From Telluribacter humicola (GTDB lineage Bacteria; Bacteroidota; Bacteroidia; Cytophagales; Spirosomataceae): a stretch of 64,000 bases of DNA. The notes beneath the pieces were generated by a model. It did not search any database, was not told where the DNA came from, and saw only the letters and a list, made by a program, of their open reading frames with translations. The stretch's first letter is position 1. The number at the start of each line of letters is the position of its first letter. Below, piece by piece: positions 9,742-16,777 of the stretch. A program made the translations under genes and the position numbers. The stretch is taken from NCBI RefSeq assembly GCF_017355935.1, contig NZ_JAFIQT010000008.1, forward strand, positions 62,001-126,000, read 5' to 3'.

Positions 9742-10614
9742 ATGGCAACACTCCTTGACTTAGTAGGTAATACACCTTTGGTCGAACTGACCCACCTCAA
9801 TCCTAACCGCAACGTACGCATATTTGGTAAACTGGAAGGCAATAACCCTGGTGGTAGTGTCAAAGACCGTGCCGCGCACAGCATGATCAGCGGAGCTATC
9901 GAGCGCGGTGAACTCCAACCCGGTATGAAGCTCATAGAAGCTACCAGTGGCAATACCGGTATAGCGCTGGCCATGATTGCCCGCCTATACGACATAGAGA
10001 TAGAGCTGGTGATGCCGCAGAACTCCACCCGTGAGCGGGTACTTACCATGGAAGCCTTCGGGGCGAAGGTAACTCTCACCGAAACCATTGAAAGTGCGCG
10101 CGACTACGCCGAGCAGAAAGTACAGGAGGGGGGCTTCCTGATGCTGAATCAGTTTGCCAATCCTGACAACTGGCTCGCTCACTACCGTACTACCGGTCCC
10201 GAGATCCTGCAGGCTACTAACGGACGTATCACTCATTTTGTCTCTTCCATGGGTACTACGGGTACCATTATGGGAGTTTCACGATTCCTGAAAGAGAAGA
10301 ACCAGGCTATTCAGATCGTAGGTTGCCAGCCTACCGACGGGTCCAGCATACCCGGTATCCGGAAGTGGCCTCAGGAGTACTTACCCAGGATCTTTGAAGC
10401 CGATCGGGTAGACCGGGTAATAGAAGTGTCGCAGGAAGATGCTACGATCATGGCCCGTCGCCTGGCTAAGGAAGAGGGAATATTTGCCGGTATGAGTAGT
10501 GGAGGAGCGGCCTGGTCGGCCATAAAGCTGGCACAGGAGCTGCAAGAGGGCGTGATTGTATTCATCATCTGCGACCGTGGTGATCGCTATCTGTCCAGCG
10601 AGCTTTTTGGGTAA
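9742..10614 (+). CDS. cysM: Cysteine synthase B
   Basis: A 290-residue PLP-dependent O-acetylserine (or phosphoserine) sulfhydrylase that makes cysteine from sulfide or thiosulfate. The PLP lysine is K41 in GGSVKDRAA, and the substrate loop TSGNTG is at 68-73. The phosphate-binding glycine loop reads GTTGTIMG. CysM rather than CysK is favoured by GSSIPGIRKWP and by the shorter length. The second family member in this window, cystathionine beta-synthase at 42.5 kb, carries extra CBS domains. It follows the MscS gene with a 45-base gap. Confidence 0.93.
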   Translation: MATLLDLVGNTPLVELTHLNPNRNVRIFGKLEGNNPGGSVKDRAAHSMISGAIERGELQPGMKLIEATSGNTGIALAMIARLYDIEIELVMPQNSTRERVLTMEAFGAKVTLTETIESARDYAEQKVQEGGFLMLNQFANPDNWLAHYRTTGPEILQATNGRITHFVSSMGTTGTIMGVSRFLKEKNQAIQIVGCQPTDGSSIPGIRKWPQEYLPRIFEADRVDRVIEVSQEDATIMARRLAKEEGIFAGMSSGGAAWSAIKLAQELQEGVIVFIICDRGDRYLSSELFG

Positions 10615-10739
10615 TAAGAGCAGGAGTAGCAGAGACGTACTTCGCTAGAAATCTGATATATATAGTAACAGAAGGGGTAGATAAGTTGTTAAGACTTAAT
10701 ATACCCACCATTACTTCTATACTTTAAATCAGATTGATT

Positions 10740-10973
10740 ATGAAAACAGTACGCAACATTTCCCTTACGCTCCTGCTGGCTGGCTCGAGCCTGATTTTTT
10801 CTTCCTGCTTCCGACAAAACATGCTACGTAATAATGATGTGAATATTGGTAGATATGATATCGCGGTTATAGATGGTTGCCAATACATCGTGCTGGGACG
10901 TAAAGACAATACAGAAAGCAAGAGTATAGCTCATAAAGGCGATTGTAACAATCCTATTCATAACCGTCGATAG
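10740..10973 (+). CDS. Small lipoprotein with HKGDC motif, copy 1
   Basis: A 77-residue predicted lipoprotein of unknown function. The ATG at 10740 gives a clean SPII signal peptide with lipobox FSSC (Cys23). A TTG two codons earlier is less likely. The mature part carries MLRNNDVNIGRYDI, IDGCQYIV and IAHKGDCNNPIH. Two further cysteines, C47 and C69, could form a disulfide in the periplasm. It is clearly homologous to the next gene, with cysteines 23 and 47 at identical positions, so the pair is a tandem duplication. Each copy has its own flanking spacer, and a 19-bp terminator separates them. Confidence 0.85.
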   Translation: MKTVRNISLTLLLAGSSLIFSSCFRQNMLRNNDVNIGRYDIAVIDGCQYIVLGRKDNTESKSIAHKGDCNNPIHNRR

Positions 10974-10991
10974 TAGTACCTTTTATCTTTT

Positions 10992-11038
10992 AAAGCCGGA
11001 AGCCCCGCTGTTAGGATCAGCGGGGCTTCCGGCTTTTT
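10992..11038 (+). terminator. Perfect 19-bp terminator between the lipoprotein paralogs
   Basis: The arms 10992-11010 and 11018-11036 are exact reverse complements around a 7-base loop, ending in TTTTT. The core contains CCGGAAGCCCCGCTG. Confidence 0.9.
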
Positions 11039-11167
11039 AGCCAGTAAAATAATGGTAAATTTTAGTTTGATGGGTGTTAGGCTTACGGAACAAGTAGCTT
11101 ATCTTGCTCTTATAGTCCTAAGAGGCTGTCGTGTTCACACTTACTCCATTCCAACTACTACCGTACC

Positions 11168-11407
11168 ATGAGAAATTGTAATGTTCTTTTCGGCATTCTG
11201 TTCCTGTTAGGCTCAGCCTTGGGGGCCACTTCCTGCGTTGGACCCAACACACTGCGCAACAATGACCGAAACATTGGTAAGTACGACATCACTACCATTG
11301 ATAGCTGTCAGTACATTGTAATAGATCGAGGTAGGGATGGAGTAGCTCTGGCTCATAAGGGAGACTGTACCAATCCCATCCATCCTCGCGTAAACCAGGT
11401 TCGGTAA
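11168..11407 (+). CDS. Small lipoprotein with HKGDC motif, copy 2
   Basis: A 79-residue predicted lipoprotein and paralog of the gene 195 bases upstream. The lipobox ATSC gives Cys23. Shared blocks are TLRNNDRNIGKYDI, IDSCQYIV and LAHKGDCTNPIH, while signal peptides and C-terminal tails have diverged. C47 and C67 are the conserved extra cysteines. Divergence outside the motif suggests both copies are under selection rather than a recent duplication. Function is unknown. It converges on the quinoprotein gene, with only a weak GAGCC/GGCTC hairpin (11415-11438) between. Confidence 0.85.
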   Translation: MRNCNVLFGILFLLGSALGATSCVGPNTLRNNDRNIGKYDITTIDSCQYIVIDRGRDGVALAHKGDCTNPIHPRVNQVR

Positions 11408-11450
11408 CAACAGGGAGCCAGGCTGTATAGTCCGGCTCTCGATGCTTCGG

Positions 11451-13568
11451 CTACGGCAACGCAAAGGCTACGTAACTGTCGCCCTTGGGAGTACCTAGCT
11501 TGGTACCTCCGCAGGCAATCACTACGTACTGTTTACCCTTGACCTCATATACGGCCGGAGTGGCAAAGCCCGCTGCCGGAAGCTTGGTCTCAAACAGGAC
11601 TTTACCCGTCTTCTTATCGAAGGCCCTGAACATGCCATCCTTAGTAGCGGCTATAAAAAGTACACCTCCGGCAGTAACTACGGGGCCACCGTAATTTTCG
11701 GTACCCGTTGGCGGTATTCCTCTAGCGGAGAGTTCTTTAAATTCACCTAGCACCACTTTCCAGACGTATTCGCCGGTATTTAGGTTAATAGCGCTTAGTT
11801 GCCCCCAGGGAGGAGTAATGGCCGGATAACCATTCTTATCCAGAAACTTGTTGTAGCCATCCATCTTGTAAGGCAGCGGGAACATACTGGCGTGTACATC
11901 ATCCCCTACTTCTTTCTTTTCCTGCTCAAACAGAAAGTCAATCAGAGCCTGCCGTTCCTCGGCCTTCAGGTGCGAAAAGCCCGGCATCATTCCTTTTCCG
12001 CTACTTACAATGGCATGAGCAGTAGCCTGGTCACGGCGCTTGTTAATCCCTTTCAGCGAGGGGTATCCACTGGCCGGATTACCCTGAAGTTCGGGGCCGT
12101 GGCAGCCGGAGCAGTTGAGGGTATAGACCTTATGACCCGGTGACAGGCCAACCAATTGGTCGGCTTTGGGTACATCTTCCATTTTCATCACCCAGGCCAT
12201 CTCGTTGGAGTTGACATAGAGTATTCCTGTCTCGGTATCGTAAGCCGGGCCTCCCCATTCGCCACCGCCGTCAAAGCCGGGAAATATAAGGGTACCTTCC
12301 TGGCTGGGTAGCTCAAACTGATTTTTATGACGGATCTTTTTCAGCTTCGCCAGTAGCTCCTGCCGGTTCTCAGCATAGGGACTAACGTCATTGTCGCCGA
12401 TGGTCTGTCGGGAGAAGGGGGCGGGCTTCTGCGGAACAGGCTGTGTAGGCCACGGATGTTCACCCGGTAGGCCATTGGTAGGTACAGGTACCTCTTTGAT
12501 GGGGAAAAGAGATTGACCTGTTACCCGATCAAATACAAAAACGAAGCCCGACTTGGTGATCTGGGCGACGGCGTCAATGGTCTTGTTATTACGCTTAACC
12601 TGTACCAGCGTAGGGGCCGAAGGCAGGTCGCGGTCCCATACATCATGGTGGATAAACTGGTAGTGCCACTTGCGCTTGCCGGTAGCGGCATCCAGGGCCA
12701 GCAGACAGTTGGCGTACAGGTTTTTGCCGGGGCGGTTGCCACCGTAAAAGTCATAGCCGGCCGAGCCGGTAGGTACATACACAATACCACGATTCCGGTC
12801 AATGGCCATACCGGCCCAGTTATTGGCTGCCCCTACGTCCGTATTTTTCCAGTTGTCCTTGTCCCAGGTCTCGTAGCCCGGCTCGCCCGGATGCGGAATG
12901 GTACGGAAGGTCCAGGCCAGCTTACCGGTCTTTACATTAAAAGCCCGTACGTGTCCCGGTGCGGCATCCGGTCCCTCCGACAGTCGTACGGGCATTACGA
13001 TCAGGTCTTTATAAATAGTACCCGGTGTATTGGAGCAGATGAACTTGTTCTGTGCTATCTCCGGCAGCCCCAGCCGCAGACTGGTGCGTCCGCCTTCCCC
13101 GAATGACTCGATCATCTGACCCGTACGGGCGTCCAGGGCGTAGAGCCAGGGACCCGCCGTAAAAAGAATACGCTTATCATCGCCCTCGGCCCAGTAGGTC
13201 ACGCCACGGCTGGTATTGTACCACTGCGGATCGCGGGAGTCAGCAAAACGCCATAGTTCCTTACCCGTAGCGGCATCCAGCGCAAATACCTGTACCGAGG
13301 CCGTGGTAGCAAAGAGTACCCCATCAACCATGATGGGGTTACACTGCATCTGGCCGGAGGTGTCGCGGGTATGGTACTCCCACGCCACCTGCAGACCTTT
13401 TACGTTTTCGGGCGTAATCTGTTTGAGGGTAGAGTAGTGGGTACGCTCAGGTCCACCCAGGTACTCGGGCCATTCGGCGGTGGCAGCCTTAAAGTCGGTG
13501 AAGTTAAACAGGAGGACACTACCCGCCAGACCGGCCCCCAGTGTTAGTATGGTTAATGTTTTTTTCAT
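11451..13568 (-). CDS. PQQ-dependent quinoprotein dehydrogenase with internal cytochrome c domain
   Basis: A 705-residue exported quinoprotein with a signal peptide at 1-30. Repeated blades such as VFALDAATGKELWRF and LLALDAATGKRKWHY mark an eight-bladed PQQ beta-propeller, as in membrane glucose/alcohol dehydrogenases. A cytochrome c module interrupts the propeller: haem site CSGCH near 486-490 and a distal methionine in KGMMPGF near 527. Propeller blades resume after 580. Electrons would pass from PQQ to haem within one chain, then to the respiratory chain. The substrate, a sugar or alcohol, is not known. A hairpin lies 11 bases before the ATG and may attenuate read-through from the upstream membrane-protein gene. 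Confidence 0.9.
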   Translation of the reverse strand: MKKTLTILTLGAGLAGSVLLFNFTDFKAATAEWPEYLGGPERTHYSTLKQITPENVKGLQVAWEYHTRDTSGQMQCNPIMVDGVLFATTASVQVFALDAATGKELWRFADSRDPQWYNTSRGVTYWAEGDDKRILFTAGPWLYALDARTGQMIESFGEGGRTSLRLGLPEIAQNKFICSNTPGTIYKDLIVMPVRLSEGPDAAPGHVRAFNVKTGKLAWTFRTIPHPGEPGYETWDKDNWKNTDVGAANNWAGMAIDRNRGIVYVPTGSAGYDFYGGNRPGKNLYANCLLALDAATGKRKWHYQFIHHDVWDRDLPSAPTLVQVKRNNKTIDAVAQITKSGFVFVFDRVTGQSLFPIKEVPVPTNGLPGEHPWPTQPVPQKPAPFSRQTIGDNDVSPYAENRQELLAKLKKIRHKNQFELPSQEGTLIFPGFDGGGEWGGPAYDTETGILYVNSNEMAWVMKMEDVPKADQLVGLSPGHKVYTLNCSGCHGPELQGNPASGYPSLKGINKRRDQATAHAIVSSGKGMMPGFSHLKAEERQALIDFLFEQEKKEVGDDVHASMFPLPYKMDGYNKFLDKNGYPAITPPWGQLSAINLNTGEYVWKVVLGEFKELSARGIPPTGTENYGGPVVTAGGVLFIAATKDGMFRAFDKKTGKVLFETKLPAAGFATPAVYEVKGKQYVVIACGGTKLGTPKGDSYVAFALP

Positions 13569-13570
13569 GC

Positions 13571-13608
13571 AAAAAGAAAGAAGCCACTTTCGTTATAAAA
13601 GTGGCTTC
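13571..13608 (-). terminator. Terminator directly before the quinoprotein start codon
   Basis: On the minus strand GAAGCCACTTT (13608-13598) pairs with AAAGTGGCTTC (13590-13580), followed by TTTCTTTTTGC. It ends the transcript of the membrane protein at 13633-14055. Because the quinoprotein ATG is at 13568, it could also act as an attenuator. Confidence 0.8.
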
Positions 13609-13632
13609 AGAATAATAGTTACTCAATACGTA

Positions 13633-14055
13633 TCAGAACCAACCGGCTCCCAGATCACGGAAAGGCCAGGGTATAGCCACCAGCATTATGACCAGCGCCA
13701 TGGCGTAGAAGAACAGAACTGTGCGGTGCCTCAGGGCACCCTCTGCCTTGCGTGAGCGAACGCGACCTACGGTAATCAGTGTGACTGCGATCAGCATCAT
13801 GATAGAGTGCTCTATCGTAAAGAAGCGGTACAGGCGGTCGCTTATCATTTCAAACTCTACTTTAGGACTTATAACGTACAGCACTATGCCTATCAGTAGC
13901 TGAATGTGGGTAGCAATCAGGGCAAATGAATAAAGTTTGTTATCCTTAGTGTCACCTTTCTGCCAGTTGGAGTAGGCCGTGCCGATAGCAGCCAGCAGGA
14001 GGATCAGCACTACGTAGCGTAGTCCTGAGTGAGCATGTAGTAAACCGTTATACAT
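13633..14055 (-). CDS. Small four-helix membrane protein (cytochrome b-like family)
   Basis: A 140-residue inner-membrane protein with four predicted helices, near residues 12-28, 42-62, 80-100 and 112-128. Conserved histidines sit at helix ends: HAHSGLRY near the N-terminus, THIQLLIG in helix 2 and EHSIMM before helix 3. This pattern is typical of a Bacteroidota family often labelled cytochrome B. Haem binding is plausible but not shown. It lies upstream of the PQQ/cytochrome c dehydrogenase in the same direction, which fits a redox role, although a terminator separates them. Confidence 0.75.
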   Translation of the reverse strand: MYNGLLHAHSGLRYVVLILLLAAIGTAYSNWQKGDTKDNKLYSFALIATHIQLLIGIVLYVISPKVEFEMISDRLYRFFTIEHSIMMLIAVTLITVGRVRSRKAEGALRHRTVLFFYAMALVIMLVAIPWPFRDLGAGWF

Positions 14056-14220
14056 ATAGTAGATTAATTACTTTTAGGATGAGTAGTTAGTAGATTAGAT
14101 TTACAAATAAAAAGAAAAATACGAAACCGACCGCAATTTATCCCCTCCGACAACTCGCTTGAAACGAATTTTGTTCAGGTACGGTTGCACAGCTAGAGGT
14201 ACTTATTTACAATTAACATC

Positions 14221-14523
14221 ATGATTCTTTACAATATAACGATCAGTATTCTGCACGAAGCGGAGCAGGAGTGGCTCCAGTGGATGAAGGAGGTACATAT
14301 TCCCGAGGTGATGGCAACCGGACAACCGGTAGAAAACCGTATGCTGCGCCTGCTGACGGAGCTCGACAACGGTGGTGTTACCTATACCTGTCAGTACTAC
14401 TTCAATACCCTGGCAGACTACGAAATTTATCAGGCTGTGTACCATCCCAAGCTTCAACAGAAGCATCATGAGCGCTATAAAGAGCGCTATGTTACCTTCC
14501 AGACCCTACTGGAAGACGTGTAA
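14221..14523 (+). CDS. DUF4286 family protein
   Basis: A 100-residue cytoplasmic protein that matches the DUF4286 pattern as I know it: it starts MILYNITISI and continues with WLQWMKEVHIPEVMATG and YTCQYYFNTLADYEIYQ. The fold is expected to be a ferredoxin-like dimeric alpha/beta barrel. No function is established. The ATG follows the conserved first strand without slack, so the start is secure. The next gene in the same direction is raiA, but a weak hairpin and a new promoter lie between. Confidence 0.85.
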   Translation: MILYNITISILHEAEQEWLQWMKEVHIPEVMATGQPVENRMLRLLTELDNGGVTYTCQYYFNTLADYEIYQAVYHPKLQQKHHERYKERYVTFQTLLEDV

Positions 14524-14544
14524 TATCCCCCTACAGCACCCAGG

Positions 14545-14570
14545 GAGGCATTTGTGAAAAAAGCCTCTTT
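14545..14570 (+). terminator. Weak terminator after the DUF4286 gene
   Basis: GAGGC (14545-14549) pairs with GCCTC (14563-14567) and is followed by TTTT. The stem is only 5 bp with an A-rich loop. Confidence 0.4.
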
Positions 14571-14575
14571 TGGGC

Positions 14576-14606
14576 TTGACATATCCCTCTATTTTCACTA
14601 GATTTA
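14576..14606 (+). promoter_or_regulatory. Predicted promoter of raiA
   Basis: TTGACA (14576-14581) lies 17 bases before TAGATT, and the same region fits the Bacteroidota form: TTG, about 20 bases, then TAGATTTA (14599-14606), one base off TAnnTTTG. Transcription would begin near 14611, giving a leader of about 150 bases. Confidence 0.5.
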
Positions 14607-14623
14607 TTCTACCGATTTCGTCA

Positions 14624-14690
14624 TCCGGCGGTTGTACCGGAACGCGTAGCGGTTCGGCACTTTGGTTACAGGAGCGCCGGACCGCTATTT
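14624..14690 (+). ncRNA. Candidate structured leader of raiA with alternative hairpins
   Basis: Two helices compete for the same bases. The first is CCGGAACGC (14637-14645) with GCGGTTCGG (14649-14657), which has one G-U pair and one mismatch. It can be enclosed by TCCGGCG/CGCCGGA (14624-14630 with 14675-14681). The second is AGCGGTTCGG (14648-14657) with CCGGACCGCT (14677-14686), 10 bp with one G-U, followed by ATTTTAT like a terminator. This resembles an attenuator layout. It was found by eye only and no known RNA class was recognised. Confidence 0.4.
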
Positions 14691-14759
14691 TATCCCCGGC
14701 CTTCCACCTGGGATGAAGAAACGGTGCAATACATGTTTCACCTTAAATTTAGTGTGCTT

Positions 14760-15128
14760 ATGAGACTGCAGATGCGTGCTGTTCACTTTGATGCTGATCA
14801 GAAACTATTATCGTTCATTCAGCAGAAGATGGACAAACTGGATACGTTCTATGACCGTATCACTAGTGGTGAAGTAATTTTAAAACTGGATAAAAGTGGA
14901 AGTACCAAGATACATACGAAGCTTCTGGAAGTGAAGCTTTACGTACCCGGTGGTAGGGTGTTTGTGAAAGAGCAGGGTACGACGTTTGAGGAGGCTACTG
15001 ACCTGGCCCTGGACGCTCTGAAAATGCAGGTAAAGAAATATAAGAATAAGCGTAAGGATGGAAGGGCACCAAAGCTAAACCAGGTAAATGCTTTGGAAAG
15101 TGACGAAATGGAAATGGATGAATTGTAA
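14760..15128 (+). CDS. raiA: Ribosome hibernation factor, short HPF/RaiA type
   Basis: A 122-residue protein that binds the 30S subunit decoding region in stationary phase and stops translation. The start at 14760 gives MRLQMRAVHFDADQK, the usual opening of the Bacteroidota family. Further upstream in-frame codons exist (ATG at 14724) but add an unrelated stretch. Family blocks seen: KLLSFIQQKMDKLDTFYDRI, GEVILKLDKS and TFEEATDLALDALKMQVKKY, then a basic and acidic tail. Its leader can form two exclusive hairpins, so expression may be controlled after initiation. Confidence 0.9.
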   Translation: MRLQMRAVHFDADQKLLSFIQQKMDKLDTFYDRITSGEVILKLDKSGSTKIHTKLLEVKLYVPGGRVFVKEQGTTFEEATDLALDALKMQVKKYKNKRKDGRAPKLNQVNALESDEMEMDEL

Positions 15129-15147
15129 ATGACATATAAATCAGAAG

Positions 15148-15188
15148 GTTACGGGGCGATTCACAAATGTGAGTGGCCCCGTAACTTT
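15148..15188 (+). terminator. Intrinsic terminator after raiA
   Basis: GTTACGGGGC (15148-15157) pairs with GCCCCGTAAC (15176-15185), followed by TTT. The inner TCACA/TGTGA pairing extends the hairpin. Confidence 0.8.
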
Positions 15189-15391
15189 ATCAAGCCTATG
15201 TATACGAATATTTATTTATAGGCTACAAGTAATAACAGCCGTTTACTAACTTGGCAGAACAAATAATTTGGGTAGTAGTTATTAATTGTCAGAAGCAATA
15301 ATGTGGCAATACTACTAGTGAGCTAACGCTTGCTGTGGTGCGATAATAATGGTTAAAGTTTCAAGAGGGACCTTTTCCTATATACAACACT

Positions 15392-16594
15392 ATGTCGCTA
15401 TACATATCCCGCCCATCAACACCAGGTAGTCATTTTTATTCTTATCTGGAGAACTTTACTCATACAAGCTACTGGCAGCTCAAGTTGTCGGTGGCTATTT
15501 TTGGCTTTGTGCTGCTGACTACCTATCCCAATTACCTGGATATCCTGAAAGATCCTGCTCCTAAGACTACTTTTTCCTATTTTTTCGATAAAGTAGCTTC
15601 ACCCCTGGCTCCTGTTACGTTTGATGAAACAACGCATGGCTCTAAAATAGCCTTTCGGTTCACGGTGCCTCTGCTGGCCAGGCTGATCAACGTAGGGAGT
15701 ACTGTTTCCGGTAGGGATATCGTGCTTATCTTTATGCTGCAGTCGCTGTTGCTTATACCTTTTCTGTTGCTGCTGATCCGGCTTCTTAACCGGTACATGG
15801 ACTCTGTCAGTACGGTGTTTATGGTGGTGGCCTGCTCGGCTACTTATCTAGGCAAAGCCTTCTTCTGGGATTATGAATGCTGGTTTGATGGTTACGCCTA
15901 TTTCTTTTTGCTGGCAGGTATGTGCTTTAGGCGCCAGTGGCTGGTATTCAGTATGTTATTGTTAGCCTGCTGGACCGATGAAAGGGCTGTAGTAGCCCTG
16001 GGGTCTGTATACCTGTTTCACCGATTGCGGGAGAATGACTTTACGTTGAGTTCTATAAAAGAGCTGCTGCCCCAGCGCTTATCTTCTGATGCCTCCGCGG
16101 TAGTGCTGCTGGTGCTGGTAGCCTATGGTCTGATCAGGTGGTGGCTAGCTACCGCCTATGGATTACAAACTCCTTCGGGACAGAAGGCCGGAGTAAGCTT
16201 GTCGTTTCTGCCCTTTCAGCTTAAGCACCGGCTCATAGGTATTCCTTTTACTTTCGAGGGGCTCTGGATTCCTTTTGCACTGGCTATGTGGGTACTTATG
16301 GAACAAAGGAATAAACTGCTGGCGGCCCTGCTGCTGGGGGGGATGATCATACATACGATTATTGCTTATTGCGTATTTGACATTACCCGAAGCCTGGCCT
16401 ATGCTTTTCCTCTGATCATTATTAGTATTATTTTGACGGCCAGGCACTATGCACATAACCGCAATCAGATTTTGATGTTGGTTATGCTTGTCTGCATCCT
16501 GATCCCTACGCACTATATTGTGATGTATATCATACAGATTCCCTGGTCGCTATCTTCCTTCGAAGAATTTAGTGTGGCTTTGCGAGCCTTATAA
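15392..16594 (+). CDS. Polytopic membrane protein of unknown function, paralog A
   Basis: A 400-residue protein with about ten predicted membrane helices. I do not recognise a named family. Blocks shared with the next gene include LTTYPNYLDIL, VLIFMLQSLLL, AFFWDYECWFDGYAYFFLL, ACWTDERAV, PFQLKHRLIGI, DITRSLAYAFPL and IIQIPW. The charged TDERA block next to a helix and the DITRSL block stand out in an otherwise hydrophobic chain and may be functional. A GT-C-like glycosyltransferase or a flippase-type role is conceivable, but nothing in the sequence proves it. The ATG at 15392 follows a 203-base spacer after the raiA terminator. Confidence 0.85.
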   Translation: MSLYISRPSTPGSHFYSYLENFTHTSYWQLKLSVAIFGFVLLTTYPNYLDILKDPAPKTTFSYFFDKVASPLAPVTFDETTHGSKIAFRFTVPLLARLINVGSTVSGRDIVLIFMLQSLLLIPFLLLLIRLLNRYMDSVSTVFMVVACSATYLGKAFFWDYECWFDGYAYFFLLAGMCFRRQWLVFSMLLLACWTDERAVVALGSVYLFHRLRENDFTLSSIKELLPQRLSSDASAVVLLVLVAYGLIRWWLATAYGLQTPSGQKAGVSLSFLPFQLKHRLIGIPFTFEGLWIPFALAMWVLMEQRNKLLAALLLGGMIIHTIIAYCVFDITRSLAYAFPLIIISIILTARHYAHNRNQILMLVMLVCILIPTHYIVMYIIQIPWSLSSFEEFSVALRAL

Positions 16595-16777
16595 TGTAAG
16601 TATAGCACTAGGTGCATGAATGTGTGCCTGGTAGGTAGCTAAGAGTAAAGAAATGTAATAACGAGTACTGGTATGAAGCTACGAGAAGAAGTTTTTAACG
16701 GAGAGTGGGTGAATCATATCATTCAGAAAGTACCACTGGCGGTGCCTCTTGCCTTCACATAATTTAGTAAGTAGTAT

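Noticed and set aside
12513-13106. 197-codon plus-strand frame inside the quinoprotein gene
   Set aside because: Antisense to a gene with clear PQQ and haem motifs; no recognisable domain.
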